NCBI GenBank assembly: GCA_015059495.1 | Contig: SVAI01000001.1 | Coordinates: forward strand, 124,001-188,000 | Direction: 5' to 3' | Length of the DNA stretch: 64,000 nucleotides | Source of the DNA: Bacillota bacterium | GTDB lineage: Bacteria > Bacillota_I > Bacilli_A > RF39 > UBA660 | Shown here: positions 8,493-16,959 of the stretch, in pieces | Numbering within the stretch: the first letter of the stretch is position 1 | Layout of the letters: each line of letters opens with the position of its first letter | The notes under the pieces: model-generated | What the model saw: the letters and a program-made list of their open reading frames with translations, nothing else | Told to the model about the DNA's origin: nothing | The model's database searches: none | Program-made: the position numbers and the translations under genes

Positions 8493-9743
8493 ATGTTTAA
8501 TGAAGAAGTACTTAAAAATGGATTAACTATGTATTTATATTCAGATAAATCTAAAAATAGAACAACAGCTTACTTATTCACTTTAGCAGGGTCAAAAGAT
8601 ACAACATTCTATGTAGATGATAAAGAACATAGTGTAGTAAATGGAACTGCTCACTTTCTAGAACATTACTTAGTAGAAAGAAGTATCTATGGTAATTCTC
8701 TTCAAGTATTAAGTGAAGATTATATAGATTATAATGCTACAACTGGTATTGATTATACAGAATTTCATATTAGTACAGTACATGACTTTATAGATAATTA
8801 TACTAAATTATTAAATATAGTTAATAATGTTAGTTTTTCTCAAGATAAAGTAAATGATACTATTAAACCAATAGTATCTGAAATAGCTAGAAAAGAAGAT
8901 ACTAAATACCTAGAATATAATAGAGTAGTTAATAATGCTATTTATAAACATGATTTATATGATATAGGTCTAGGAACAGTCGAAGATATTCAAAATATGA
9001 AATATACCATGTTAAAAGAATTCTATGATGCATTTTATTATCCTAGTAATCAAATAATAATAATTACTGGTAATTTTGATGAAAAAGAAATAGTTAAGCT
9101 AACTGAAGATACTTATAAAGAATTTAATAAAGAAAATAAAAACACAAAACATGAAGAATCTAATGAAGATGATAAACTAGTAAGTAAATATAAAGAATAT
9201 AATAAAGACTTAAAAGAACATTTATTTACTGTATCATATAAATTAAACTTTAAAGGTTTTACTCCAGAAGAAAAGAATAAAATAGATTTTTATATATCAT
9301 ATTTATTACAATCTAATACTGGAACAGAATCTAAATTATATCAAGAATTAGTTAATGATAAATTAATCACTTATGCTTTTGATTGTAATTTTGAATCAGC
9401 ATTTAATAAAGATTATCCAATGATTTCTATATATAATGATTCATTAAATAGTGAAGAAGTTATTAAAAGATTAACTACAAGATTAAAAGAACCAATATTT
9501 AATGAAGATAACTTTAATAGATGGAAAAATAATTTAATAATTGAAAGAATTAATTCAATGGAAAAAATAGGTTTCTTAAGAAGAAATTTTACAGCTAATT
9601 TATTTAAATATAATTATAAGGCAGTAGATTCTCTAGATTTTATTAAATCATTTAATTTAGATGAATGTAAAAAATTACTAAGCAAATTAAATTTTAATGA
9701 TTATTCTGTAGTTAAAAATATAGTTAAAGAAGATACTAAATAG
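8493..9743 (+). CDS. M16-family zinc peptidase (YfmH-like)
   Basis: Zinc metalloprotease-like protein of about 416 aa. The inverse zinc motif 'HFLEH' is present near residue 55 ('NGTAHFLEHYLVER'). A downstream acidic cluster ('IVSEIARKED') is in the right region for the third metal ligand. M16 C-terminal domain features follow ('ESKLYQELVNDKLI'). The ORF track starts at 8481, but ATG 8493 has GGTGA (8483-8487) at the right distance, so I choose it. It would function with the preceding non-catalytic M16 protein. A terminator overlaps its stop codon, closing a two-gene operon. Confidence 0.83.
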   Translation: MFNEEVLKNGLTMYLYSDKSKNRTTAYLFTLAGSKDTTFYVDDKEHSVVNGTAHFLEHYLVERSIYGNSLQVLSEDYIDYNATTGIDYTEFHISTVHDFIDNYTKLLNIVNNVSFSQDKVNDTIKPIVSEIARKEDTKYLEYNRVVNNAIYKHDLYDIGLGTVEDIQNMKYTMLKEFYDAFYYPSNQIIIITGNFDEKEIVKLTEDTYKEFNKENKNTKHEESNEDDKLVSKYKEYNKDLKEHLFTVSYKLNFKGFTPEEKNKIDFYISYLLQSNTGTESKLYQELVNDKLITYAFDCNFESAFNKDYPMISIYNDSLNSEEVIKRLTTRLKEPIFNEDNFNRWKNNLIIERINSMEKIGFLRRNFTANLFKYNYKAVDSLDFIKSFNLDECKKLLSKLNFNDYSVVKNIVKEDTK

Positions 9744-9756
9744 TATCTTTTTTTTA
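9730..9756 (+). terminator. Terminator of the M16 operon
   Basis: AAGATACT / AGTATCTT stem with an AAAT loop and eight T residues; it includes the stop codon. Confidence 0.88.
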
Positions 9757-9788
9757 GTGTTTGTGGTAATATATATGTGGTGATTTTT

Positions 9789-11420
9789 ATGACAAATAAG
9801 GAATATGCAGATTTATTATTACCTAATGTAGAACATGATTGGACATATTATGAAGAAAAATATCCTAAAAGAGATTTAAAAGAAGGACAAATGGTTACAC
9901 GTTTTGCTCCATCTCCAACTGGATTCGTTCATATGGGTTCTTTATATGCATCATTTTTAGATTTACAAGTAGCTAAACAAACAAATGGTGTTTGTATGTT
10001 ACGTATCGAAGATACTGATGGTAAAAGAACTGTTGAAAATGGTGTTCAAGGTATAATAGATGATTTTAAAAATTTAAATATTAACTTTACTGAAGGTATG
10101 GGATTTGGTGGAAACTATGGACCATACTTACAAAGTGATAGAAAAGATATCTATCAAGCATATGCTAAAAAGTTAATCGAAGAGGATAAAGCATATCCAT
10201 GCTTTGCTACTGAAGAATATTTAAATGAAATAAGAGAATATCAAGCACAAAAGAAGATTAGAATAGGTATCTATAAAAAATATGCTAAAGATAGAGATTT
10301 ATCTAGAGATGAAGTTTTAGAAAAAATTAAAAATGGAGAAAAATATGTTATTAGATTAAAATCTCCAGGTGATTTTGATAATAAAGTAGTATTACATGAT
10401 TTAATTAAAGGTGATATTGAAATGCCTGAAAATGATATCGATGAAGTTATTATTAAAAGTGATGGACTTCCAACATATCACTTTGCTCATGCAATAGACG
10501 ATCACTTAATGCATACAACACATGTAATCAGAGGTGATGAGTGGGTATCATCTTATCCTAAACATGAACAATTCTTTAAAGTATTAGGATTTGAAATGCC
10601 TAAGTATGCACATATTGCACCAATCTCTAAAAGAGAAGGTAATATCGTAAGAAAACTATCAAAGAGAAAAGATGAAGATGCTGCTATATCTTATTATGTT
10701 AAAAAGGGTATTCCAACTGAAGTAATAAGACTATATTTAGCAACAATCTGTAACTATGATTTTGAAGAATGGTATACAGCTAATCCTGCTAAATCAATTG
10801 ATGATTTCACATTTGAATTTAATAAATGTCCAATCGGAGTAACTGTATTTGATATTGAAAAACTAATGTCTATATCTAAAATCTATTTCTCAAGATTAAA
10901 AAATACAACTCTTTTTGATATGTTAGATAAATATACTAAAGAATATGATGTAGATTTTAATAATATTATTAATAAAGATAAAGAATATACTTTAAATATC
11001 TTAAATATTGAAAGAGATATTGAAAGACCAAGAAAAGATATCGGAGCTCTAGAAGAAGTTAAATCTTCAATCTGGTATATGTATCCAGAATTATTTGATG
11101 CAAATACTGAAGAATATGCTGAAGTTAAAGCTTGTGATAAACAAATAGTAATTGATTATCTAAACAACGTATATGATGTAAATGATGATCAAGAAACTTG
11201 GTTCAATAAAGTAAAAGAATTCGCTGTTAATAATAATTATTGTGCAGATAAAAAAGTATATAAAGAAGATCCAGATAAATACAATGGTATGGTATCAGAC
11301 TTCTGCGCGTTATTAAGAATAATTATCTGTAAAAAGAATCAATCACCTAATATTTATTACTTAATTAAATATTTAGGTAAAGATGAATTATTAAAGAGAG
11401 TAGAATTATTTTATAAATAA
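9789..11420 (+). CDS. gltX: Glutamyl-tRNA synthetase
   Basis: Class I synthetase of 543 aa that attaches glutamate to tRNA-Glu (possibly also tRNA-Gln in lineages that use the amidation route). The HIGH motif is 'FAPSPTGFVHMGSL' and the KMSKS-type loop is 'RKLSKRKDE'. The 'LRIEDTDGKRTVENG' and 'DGLPTYHFAHAIDDHLM' segments are classic GluRS. The protein has about 35 extra residues before the HIGH-containing strand, rather than starting right at it as in most GluRS. ATG 9789 is preferred over the GTG codons in the ORF track because GGTGAT (9779-9784) precedes it. Confidence 0.95.
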   Translation: MTNKEYADLLLPNVEHDWTYYEEKYPKRDLKEGQMVTRFAPSPTGFVHMGSLYASFLDLQVAKQTNGVCMLRIEDTDGKRTVENGVQGIIDDFKNLNINFTEGMGFGGNYGPYLQSDRKDIYQAYAKKLIEEDKAYPCFATEEYLNEIREYQAQKKIRIGIYKKYAKDRDLSRDEVLEKIKNGEKYVIRLKSPGDFDNKVVLHDLIKGDIEMPENDIDEVIIKSDGLPTYHFAHAIDDHLMHTTHVIRGDEWVSSYPKHEQFFKVLGFEMPKYAHIAPISKREGNIVRKLSKRKDEDAAISYYVKKGIPTEVIRLYLATICNYDFEEWYTANPAKSIDDFTFEFNKCPIGVTVFDIEKLMSISKIYFSRLKNTTLFDMLDKYTKEYDVDFNNIINKDKEYTLNILNIERDIERPRKDIGALEEVKSSIWYMYPELFDANTEEYAEVKACDKQIVIDYLNNVYDVNDDQETWFNKVKEFAVNNNYCADKKVYKEDPDKYNGMVSDFCALLRIIICKKNQSPNIYYLIKYLGKDELLKRVELFYK

Positions 11421-11431
11421 TTCTACTTTTT
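11400..11431 (+). terminator. gltX terminator
   Basis: GTAGAATTAT / ATAATTCTAC stem, 7-nt loop, TTTTT tail; the gltX stop codon is in the right arm. Confidence 0.87.
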
Positions 11432-11449
11432 AATTATATGGAGGTAAAA

Positions 11450-11953
11450 ATGTTTGAATATTATAATAGTATTAATAAAATACCAGAATATAGATATAAA
11501 AAAATGGCTGAAATATTAAATGCTTTTTCAATTGAATTACATGGACAAGAGTGGTTTGAACAAAGAAGAGAAACGTTCGAAAACGAAGGATATCAAAACT
11601 GGATTAATATGATAACTAATAATCCTAATTATCATATTATTATCTATTTAAAAGATAATAATATTATTGGCTTTATATGCTATGAATATACGGATAATAA
11701 AAGAGTATGTATCTGTGAAGTACAAATAATTAAAGAATATAGATATAAAGGATTAGTTAAAGTACTATTAAATGAAATGTTAAAACAAATAGATAAATCT
11801 AAATGTAATACATTCTTTGGAGGAATAAATCCAAATAACGAACATTCTATTTCAACATTTACTCATATAGGTATGGAACTTAAAGATAAATTTTATGAAA
11901 TATCATATGATAAATTAAATAATTATATCAATAACGTATCAAATTTGACATAA
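11450..11953 (+). CDS. GNAT-family acetyltransferase
   Basis: Small cytoplasmic protein of 167 aa with the GNAT layout: 'NNIIGFICYEY' in the central strand, 'ICEVQIIKEYRYKGLVKVLL' for strand 4 and the acetyl-CoA loop, and 'NPNNEHSISTFTHIGM' for motif B. The glycine loop is weaker than the consensus (R/Q)xxGxG/A, so cofactor binding is likely but not certain. The start is ATG 11450, which has GGAGG at 11440-11444; the earlier in-frame ATG (11438) overlaps that site. Substrate unknown. A strong promoter for the next gene overlaps its last codons. Confidence 0.75.
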   Translation: MFEYYNSINKIPEYRYKKMAEILNAFSIELHGQEWFEQRRETFENEGYQNWINMITNNPNYHIIIYLKDNNIIGFICYEYTDNKRVCICEVQIIKEYRYKGLVKVLLNEMLKQIDKSKCNTFFGGINPNNEHSISTFTHIGMELKDKFYEISYDKLNNYINNVSNLT

Positions 11954-11973
11954 TCAAATGTTTGTGGTATAAT
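11945..11973 (+). promoter_or_regulatory. Consensus promoter of the 12.0-13.2 kb operon
   Basis: TTGACA (11945-11950), exactly 17 bp, TATAAT (11968-11973). This is a perfect sigma-A consensus and overlaps the stop codon of the acetyltransferase gene. It implies strong expression of the three genes of unknown function that follow. Confidence 0.93.
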
Positions 11974-12000
11974 TAATTCATATTTAGGGGGAATTTAAAA

Positions 12001-12432
12001 ATGAAAAATAAAACAAATACAGAAATGCCATTTGCAGCAGATCAAATGGAAACAATAAACAATATAATTATTGAGTTTGATGCAAATCAACCATATAGAG
12101 ATAGTTTAATGGCAAAATATTATTTTGAACCATTAAAACTATCTATATTAGAAATTTATGTTTTAGAGGAAATCAAAAGATCACATGATGGAATTATATT
12201 CGGAAGTGGAATTTATCAAATGTTAAAAGATAGAGCAAGAGAACAATTATCTGAAACATTATTAAGAAGTTATGATGAAAAAGTCAAAGAATATTCAACA
12301 AATCCAATTTACAGAGGACAAGTTTCAAAAGAAATAAAAGAAAATGTTGATCATGTTTATGATCCAACAGCTGATGTAATTGGATACGTAGTTAGACTTG
12401 AAAAAATAGCAAATAATAAAAGTTCAAGATAA
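12001..12432 (+). CDS. Protein of unknown function, 143 aa, first of a paralogous pair
   Basis: First gene behind a perfect consensus promoter; RBS GGGGG near 11987. The protein is soluble and mostly helical in character. It contains 'LKLSILEIYVLEEIKRSHDG', which is echoed by 'ERLSIFEIYVLEYQMKR' in the next gene, so the two are tandem paralogs or share a domain. Both also have a YR/FRDS-type segment. No signal peptide, no catalytic motif, no recognised family. It lies in a unit with the 140-aa paralog and a lipoprotein, so the three may act together. Confidence 0.7.
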   Translation: MKNKTNTEMPFAADQMETINNIIIEFDANQPYRDSLMAKYYFEPLKLSILEIYVLEEIKRSHDGIIFGSGIYQMLKDRAREQLSETLLRSYDEKVKEYSTNPIYRGQVSKEIKENVDHVYDPTADVIGYVVRLEKIANNKSSR

Positions 12433-12446
12433 TAGGGAGATTATTT

Positions 12447-12869
12447 ATGCAAAGTGTAATTTTTGATAAACATCAATGTTATCAAATCACAAATATTACA
12501 GGGCGAATAATGACAGATGAATTATATAAAATAGGATTAATAAGTGATTATTTTAAATATCCTGAAAGATTATCGATATTTGAAATCTATGTATTAGAAT
12601 ATCAAATGAAAAGACTTGGTGAATTTGAGTTTAATTTAGGATATTTTGATAAATTAGAAAAATGTGCAGGTGATACATTAAACCGTGGTACATATGATGA
12701 GTATAATGAATTTATTGAAAAATGGAATACAGAACAAGAATTTAGAGATTCAATGAGAGATAGATTTAAAGAAAATGATTTAAGAAATTTACCTGCAGCA
12801 GCAATCGCAGCATATAAATTAATTGAAACCTCTGAAAATAATATGAATAGAAATAACAGAGGAAGATAA
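12447..12869 (+). CDS. Protein of unknown function, 140 aa, second of a paralogous pair
   Basis: Starts 14 bp after the previous stop with RBS GGGAG. It shares the 'LSIFEIYVLE' motif and similar length with the preceding protein, but similarity elsewhere is weak. Its C-terminal part has an alanine-rich helix ('NLPAAAIAAYKLIE'). Soluble, charged, no signal peptide. Function not recognised; operon position suggests a common role with its neighbours. Confidence 0.7.
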   Translation: MQSVIFDKHQCYQITNITGRIMTDELYKIGLISDYFKYPERLSIFEIYVLEYQMKRLGEFEFNLGYFDKLEKCAGDTLNRGTYDEYNEFIEKWNTEQEFRDSMRDRFKENDLRNLPAAAIAAYKLIETSENNMNRNNRGR

Positions 12870-12882
12870 AAAGGGGATTTTT

Positions 12883-13200
12883 ATGGGAAAGAAAGATTTT
12901 TTAAAACTTAAAAAAGCGCTAATAATTGCAGCAATGTCAACAACAACTTTAAGTGCGTGCTCTATGCAACCGGAAGTAAAGGGTGCAAAAAGAATAGAGT
13001 CAAATGCATCATTTACCGATAGAATTTGTGTTGATAAAGATGGTAACGTAGTACTTGAAATAAAACCAAGACAAATAACACTTCAAAACGGACAACTAGA
13101 TTATGACGTTCCTGAAGAAGAAGGATATATGAAAGTAACTGATGAGAATGGTAGAACAATAGGTAGAAAAGTATTAATACCATCAAAAAAATACAGATAG
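12883..13200 (+). CDS. Small predicted lipoprotein, 105 aa
   Basis: The N-terminus has Lys residues, a hydrophobic stretch and a lipobox 'TTLSAC', so Cys 26 would be lipidated after cleavage by signal peptidase II. The mature part is about 80 residues, beta-rich in pattern ('GNVVLEIKPRQITLQNGQL'). RBS AAGGGGA at 12871-12877. It closes the three-gene unit and is followed by a terminator that includes its stop codon. No known family is apparent. Confidence 0.8.
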   Translation: MGKKDFLKLKKALIIAAMSTTTLSACSMQPEVKGAKRIESNASFTDRICVDKDGNVVLEIKPRQITLQNGQLDYDVPEEEGYMKVTDENGRTIGRKVLIPSKKYR

Positions 13201-13225
13201 AATACTATAAAGTATTCTATTTTTG
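13197..13225 (+). terminator. Terminator of the lipoprotein operon
   Basis: TAGAATACT / AGTATTCTA stem with an ATAA loop and a TTTTTG tail; the stop codon TAG is the first triplet of the stem. Confidence 0.88.
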
Positions 13226-13251
13226 ACAAAAGAATAAAAAGGTGTTAAAAT
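13223..13251 (+). promoter_or_regulatory. Promoter of the trpS T-box transcript
   Basis: TTGACA (13223-13228), 17-bp spacer, TAAAAT (13246-13251). The -35 box overlaps the end of the previous terminator. Confidence 0.85.
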
Positions 13252-13257
13252 TTAGAC

Positions 13258-13500
13258 ATATTTTAAATCAGTGATTTGGAGTAGTAATTATTTTTAAAAA
13301 CTTTAAAGAGAGCAGTTGATGATGGAAATACTGTAAGTGGAAAAATAATGAATGGACCAATGAGTGCTTTTCTGAAAATTAAAGTAGGAAAAGACGGGAT
13401 ATCTTACCCGTTATCAAGAAGACATATGTGATGGCATATGAAACTTATCTAACATTAGGTGGCTAGACTTTTTTCCTATACTTGGAGAAAAGTCTTTTTA
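13258..13500 (+). promoter_or_regulatory. T-box leader (tRNA-Trp sensing) upstream of trpS
   Basis: The stem I core is visible ('AAAGAGAGCAG' then 'GATGATGGAAAT', closed by CAGT/ACTG). The specifier region reads GAA-TGG-ACC (TGG at 13353-13355), the Trp codon. The T-box region 'TTAGGTGGCTAGAC' carries a UGGC bulge, which pairs with the GCCA end expected for tRNA-Trp. The terminator AGACTTTTTTCC / GGAGAAAAGTCT with a T tail spans 13465-13500. The antiterminator is more degenerate than that of the thrS leader, but specifier, bulge and downstream gene agree. Confidence 0.9.
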
Positions 13501-13545
13501 TTTTATTGATTTAAAATTATAATATAAAAGAAAGAAGGAATATTT

Positions 13546-14640
13546 ATGAGTAATATTATTTTAACAGGCGATAGACCAACTGGAAGACTACACTTAGGTC
13601 ATTATGTAGGTTCACTAAAAAGAAGAGTAGAACTACAAAATAAAGGAGACTATGATAAATTCTTTATTATGATAGCAGATGCTCAAGCATTGACAGATAA
13701 TTCAGGTAATCCCCAAAAAGTAAGAGATAATATAATTGAAGTTATGTTAGATTATTTATCTGTAGGATTAGATCCTAATAAAGTTACTTTCCTAGTTCAA
13801 TCTAGTATTAGTGCTTTACCAGAACTAACTTGTTATTATATGAATTTAGTTACATTATCTAGAGTACTAAGAAATCCAACAATCAAATCAGAAATTAAAT
13901 TAAGAGGATTTGATAATGAAGATAGAGGAATACCTGTAGGTTTTGCTAATTATCCAATATCTCAAGCAGCAGATATTACAGCATTTAAAGCTAATATTAT
14001 TCCAGTAGGTGATGATCAATTACCAATGATTGAACAAACAAGAGAAATAGTAAGAAGCTTTAATTCAACATACAACAGTGAAGCTCTAGTAATACCTAAC
14101 GCAGTATTACCAGAAAATGAAGTATGTAATAGATTACCAGGAACAGATGGACAAGCTAAAATGTCTAAATCTTTAGGTAATTGTATTTACTTATCAGATG
14201 ATAGTGAAACTCTAAAGAAAAAAGTACAATCTATGTATACTGATCCTAATCATATTAAAATAACTGATCCAGGTAAAGTAGAAGGTAATATAGTATTTAC
14301 ATATCTAGATGCATTTGCAAGTGATGAACACTTTACTAAATACTTACCAGAATATAAAAACTTAGATGAATTAAAAGATCATTATAGAAAAGGTGGATTA
14401 GGAGATAGTAAGATTAAGATGTTCTTATATAACATATTAGAAGAATTATTAACTCCAATTAGAGAAAAAAGACATTACTATGAACAAAGAATAGAAGAAG
14501 TTTTAACAACACTTCAAAAAGGTACAGAAGAAGCTAATAAATACGCTAATAATACTCTAAAAGAAGTTAAAAATGCTATTGGAATTGATTACTTTGATAA
14601 TGATTCATTTATAAAAGAACAATCTAAAAAATACGAATAA
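13546..14640 (+). CDS. trpS: Tryptophanyl-tRNA synthetase
   Basis: Class I synthetase of 364 aa. The HIGH motif is 'PTGRLHLGHYVGSL' and the KMSKS loop is 'AKMSKSLGN'. The N-terminal 'ILTGDRPTGRLHLGH' is typical of TrpRS. RBS AAGAAGGA precedes the ATG. The translated protein contains no tryptophan residue, which would let the cell make the enzyme while starved of Trp; this fits the Trp-specific T-box upstream. No adjacent operon partner. Confidence 0.96.
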   Translation: MSNIILTGDRPTGRLHLGHYVGSLKRRVELQNKGDYDKFFIMIADAQALTDNSGNPQKVRDNIIEVMLDYLSVGLDPNKVTFLVQSSISALPELTCYYMNLVTLSRVLRNPTIKSEIKLRGFDNEDRGIPVGFANYPISQAADITAFKANIIPVGDDQLPMIEQTREIVRSFNSTYNSEALVIPNAVLPENEVCNRLPGTDGQAKMSKSLGNCIYLSDDSETLKKKVQSMYTDPNHIKITDPGKVEGNIVFTYLDAFASDEHFTKYLPEYKNLDELKDHYRKGGLGDSKIKMFLYNILEELLTPIREKRHYYEQRIEEVLTTLQKGTEEANKYANNTLKEVKNAIGIDYFDNDSFIKEQSKKYE

Positions 14641-14698
14641 AATAACTTTTAAGAAACACTAAATTATGCTATACTTTAAATAGTAAAGGGTGTGGCAT

Positions 14699-16519
14699 AT
14701 GGATAGTAGTGTTTCTTTTATTATTTCATCACTAGTAGTATCACTAATTATGGCATTTACTTATTTTGCTAGAAAAAAAGTAAATACTAGTGAAACTAAA
14801 GTATATTCATATTTAATTATAATAAGTATATTAGGTTCTATAATAAGTATTCCATTATACTTTTTAATAAAAGATTATCAATCATTTAACTTATTTACAT
14901 TTTTAATACCTAGATTATATTTATTATATATAATGGTATTTGTATTTACTATTGTATGTTATTTTAGAGTAATAGCAGCTAAAATAAATGAAAAGTATTT
15001 CTTTGGTGATGTAGAAATGTTCTTTTCTATTTATTTGTTTATTAATTTAATAATTATATTAATATTACCAATGGAATATCATAATTCAAATGGTGAAGTA
15101 TATGTTAATGGTATAGCAGTATATTATACTTATATGTTATGTGCTTTAGAATGTATATATATGTTACTAGTATTAGTAAGAAATATAACAATGATTAAAA
15201 GTAAAAAGATAATACCAGTACTTATTTTAATAGTAATAGGTATTATGGCTGCCTTAATGCAATTCTTTAGTCCTGGTGTAAGAGTAATAACTTATGCTCT
15301 AAGTTTAATAGTACAAATTATGTTCTTTACTATTGAAAACCCAGATGTTAAATTATTAGAACAAGTACGTCTAGCTCAAGAAGAAACAGATAAAGCTAAT
15401 AAGACAAAGAGTGATTTCTTATCTATTATGTCTCATGAAATAAGAACACCACTTAATACAATAGTAGCATTCTCTGATTCACTAAAAGATAAAGATTTCC
15501 CTAAAAATGATAAAGAAGAAATCAAAGATATATATGATGCTTCATTATCTATTTTAGAAACAGTTAATGGTATTATAGATATATCTAAATTAGAAAACAA
15601 TACTTTAGAAATAGAGGAAGTAAACTATCAATTTTCTAAAGTGTATGATGAACTAGTAATGTTTACTAAAGAAAGATTAAAAGGTAATAAAAAGATTAAC
15701 TTTAAAACTAATTTAACTAATGATATGCCTAAATATTTATATGGTGATTCTTTTAGAATTAAACAAATAATGCTAAATCTATTAAGTAACGCTATTAAAT
15801 ATACTAAAGAAGGTTATATTGAATATGATGTTAGATGCATCAATAAAGGTGATATTTGTAGAATGGTAATAACTGTATCTGATTCAGGTAGAGGTATTAA
15901 AAAGAGTAATATAAATAGAATCTTTGATGATGAAAGAATTATTAACAATAAAAATATAGTAGAGGGTACTGGATTAGGTTTATCTGTTACTAAAAAGTTA
16001 TTAGAACTAATGGATGGCCAAATATTAGTACAATCTATTTATGGTAAAGGTTCTCAATTTAGAGTAGTTCTAGATCAAAAGATAGTTGAAGAACAAGAAA
16101 TAATAGAAAATAAAGAAAGACAAAATAAAGCTAATGAAATAACTGGTGATCTATCTCATAAAACAGTATTAATAGTAGATGATAATCAAATGAATCTAAA
16201 AGTAGCACAAAGACTACTTGCTAAATACAATATTAATATTGAAACTGCTAATTCAGGATTTAAGTGTTTAGACTTAGTTAAAGTTAATAAATATGACTTA
16301 ATTCTATTAGATGATATGATGCCTAAGATGAGTGGTAAAGAAACTCTAGAACAACTAAAAACGTATTCTAACTTCAACACACCAGTAGTAGTTTTAACTG
16401 CTAATGCTGTATATGGTGTTAAAGATGAATATATAACTTTAGGTTTTAATGATTACTTATCAAAACCTATTGAAAAAGATGAACTAAATAGAGTACTAAA
16501 AAAATACTTAGATAAATAA
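14699..16519 (+). CDS. Membrane hybrid histidine kinase (7TM-like sensor, HisKA, HATPase, REC)
   Basis: About 606 aa. Residues 1-215 hold about seven hydrophobic segments forming a membrane sensor without a large extracellular domain. HisKA follows with the phospho-acceptor box 'SIMSHEIRTPLN', then the ATPase domain (N box 'NLLSNAIKYTKEG', G boxes 'DSGRGIKKS' and 'GTGLGLSVTKKL'). A C-terminal receiver domain contains 'VLIVDDNQMNLKVA', acceptor 'LILLDDMMPKMSG' and 'LSKPI'. Start ATG 14699 is chosen because AAAGGGTG precedes it; the tracked GTG 14690 overlaps that site. The attached receiver implies transfer onward to an HPt protein, and an HPt-REC protein is encoded at 37563-38339. No DNA-binding regulator is adjacent. 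The signal is unknown. Confidence 0.92.
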   Translation: MDSSVSFIISSLVVSLIMAFTYFARKKVNTSETKVYSYLIIISILGSIISIPLYFLIKDYQSFNLFTFLIPRLYLLYIMVFVFTIVCYFRVIAAKINEKYFFGDVEMFFSIYLFINLIIILILPMEYHNSNGEVYVNGIAVYYTYMLCALECIYMLLVLVRNITMIKSKKIIPVLILIVIGIMAALMQFFSPGVRVITYALSLIVQIMFFTIENPDVKLLEQVRLAQEETDKANKTKSDFLSIMSHEIRTPLNTIVAFSDSLKDKDFPKNDKEEIKDIYDASLSILETVNGIIDISKLENNTLEIEEVNYQFSKVYDELVMFTKERLKGNKKINFKTNLTNDMPKYLYGDSFRIKQIMLNLLSNAIKYTKEGYIEYDVRCINKGDICRMVITVSDSGRGIKKSNINRIFDDERIINNKNIVEGTGLGLSVTKKLLELMDGQILVQSIYGKGSQFRVVLDQKIVEEQEIIENKERQNKANEITGDLSHKTVLIVDDNQMNLKVAQRLLAKYNINIETANSGFKCLDLVKVNKYDLILLDDMMPKMSGKETLEQLKTYSNFNTPVVVLTANAVYGVKDEYITLGFNDYLSKPIEKDELNRVLKKYLDK

Positions 16520-16531
16520 TCTAAGTATTTT
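16503..16531 (+). terminator. Histidine kinase terminator
   Basis: ATACTTAGAT / ATCTAAGTAT stem with an AAATA loop and a TTTT tail, overlapping the stop codon. Confidence 0.85.
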
Positions 16532-16590
16532 TATATAGTGTAAAGTAAAAAAGTGTTAATACTTAGTAAACAAAAATAGCAAAATATGAC

Positions 16591-16657
16591 AAATTTTACA
16601 CAATTTATTATTTTTTTTAAAAAATATTAAAAAACACTTTAAATTTTACACAATTTA
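16591..16657 (+). repeat. Two 17-bp direct repeats AAATTTTACACAATTTA, 50 bp apart
   Basis: Identical 17-mers lie at 16591-16607 and 16641-16657, exactly 50 bp start to start. Each has short inverted arms (AAATT...AATTT). The second copy ends 3 bp before a TATAAT (16661-16666), so the repeats overlap the upstream part of a promoter and may be operator sites for an unknown regulator. Confidence 0.65.
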
Positions 16658-16660
16658 ATT

Positions 16661-16877
16661 TATAATGTTAAAGGAGGAACGGTATAAAGTTTAAACACAT
16701 AAAAGTCTTACTACTAACTATTTCTTTATATTGTTTGTTTTATTAGTGAGTTTTTCTAACAATTATATTTTTAACAACGACGAATAGAAAAAGCATCTTA
16801 TGTATTTACCTGTACGCTAATAGATAACTCCAGTTTATATAACGTAACTAAAGACTAACTAATGTTAGTCTTTTTTT
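16661..16877 (+). ncRNA. Unassigned short transcription unit (small RNA or damaged peptide gene)
   Basis: A TATAAT at 16661-16666 and a strong hairpin terminator at 16852-16877 define a unit of about 200 nt with no ORF in the track. An excellent ribosome binding site (AAAGGAGG, 16669-16676) precedes an ATA codon at 16684 that opens a 20-codon frame with a signal-like sequence (KFKHIKVLLLTISLYCLFY). If the frame is shifted by one base near 16744 it continues to a stop at 16785-16787. It could be a peptide gene with a non-standard start, a decayed gene, or a non-coding RNA. I cannot decide between these. The rest of 16532-16959 shows only A/T-rich spacer and the direct repeats. Confidence 0.4.
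16852..16877 (+). terminator. Terminator of the unassigned unit
   Basis: AGACTAAC / GTTAGTCT stem with a TAAT loop and seven T residues. Confidence 0.88.
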
Positions 16878-16910
16878 ACTTTCAAAACATATTAATAATA
16901 TCAATTTAAC

Positions 16911-16940
16911 TTGATATTCTTTTTATATTCATTATATAAT
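16911..16940 (+). promoter_or_regulatory. Promoter of the 16.96-18.54 kb genes
   Basis: TTGATA (16911-16916), 18-bp spacer, TATAAT (16935-16940), 19 bp before the ATG at 16960. Confidence 0.75.
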
Positions 16941-16959
16941 TAAGTTACAGGGTGGTAAT

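Noticed and set aside
16684-16746. Annotating the ATA-start peptide as a CDS
   Set aside because: ATA is a very rare start codon and the frame is only 20 codons; kept as part of an unassigned unit.
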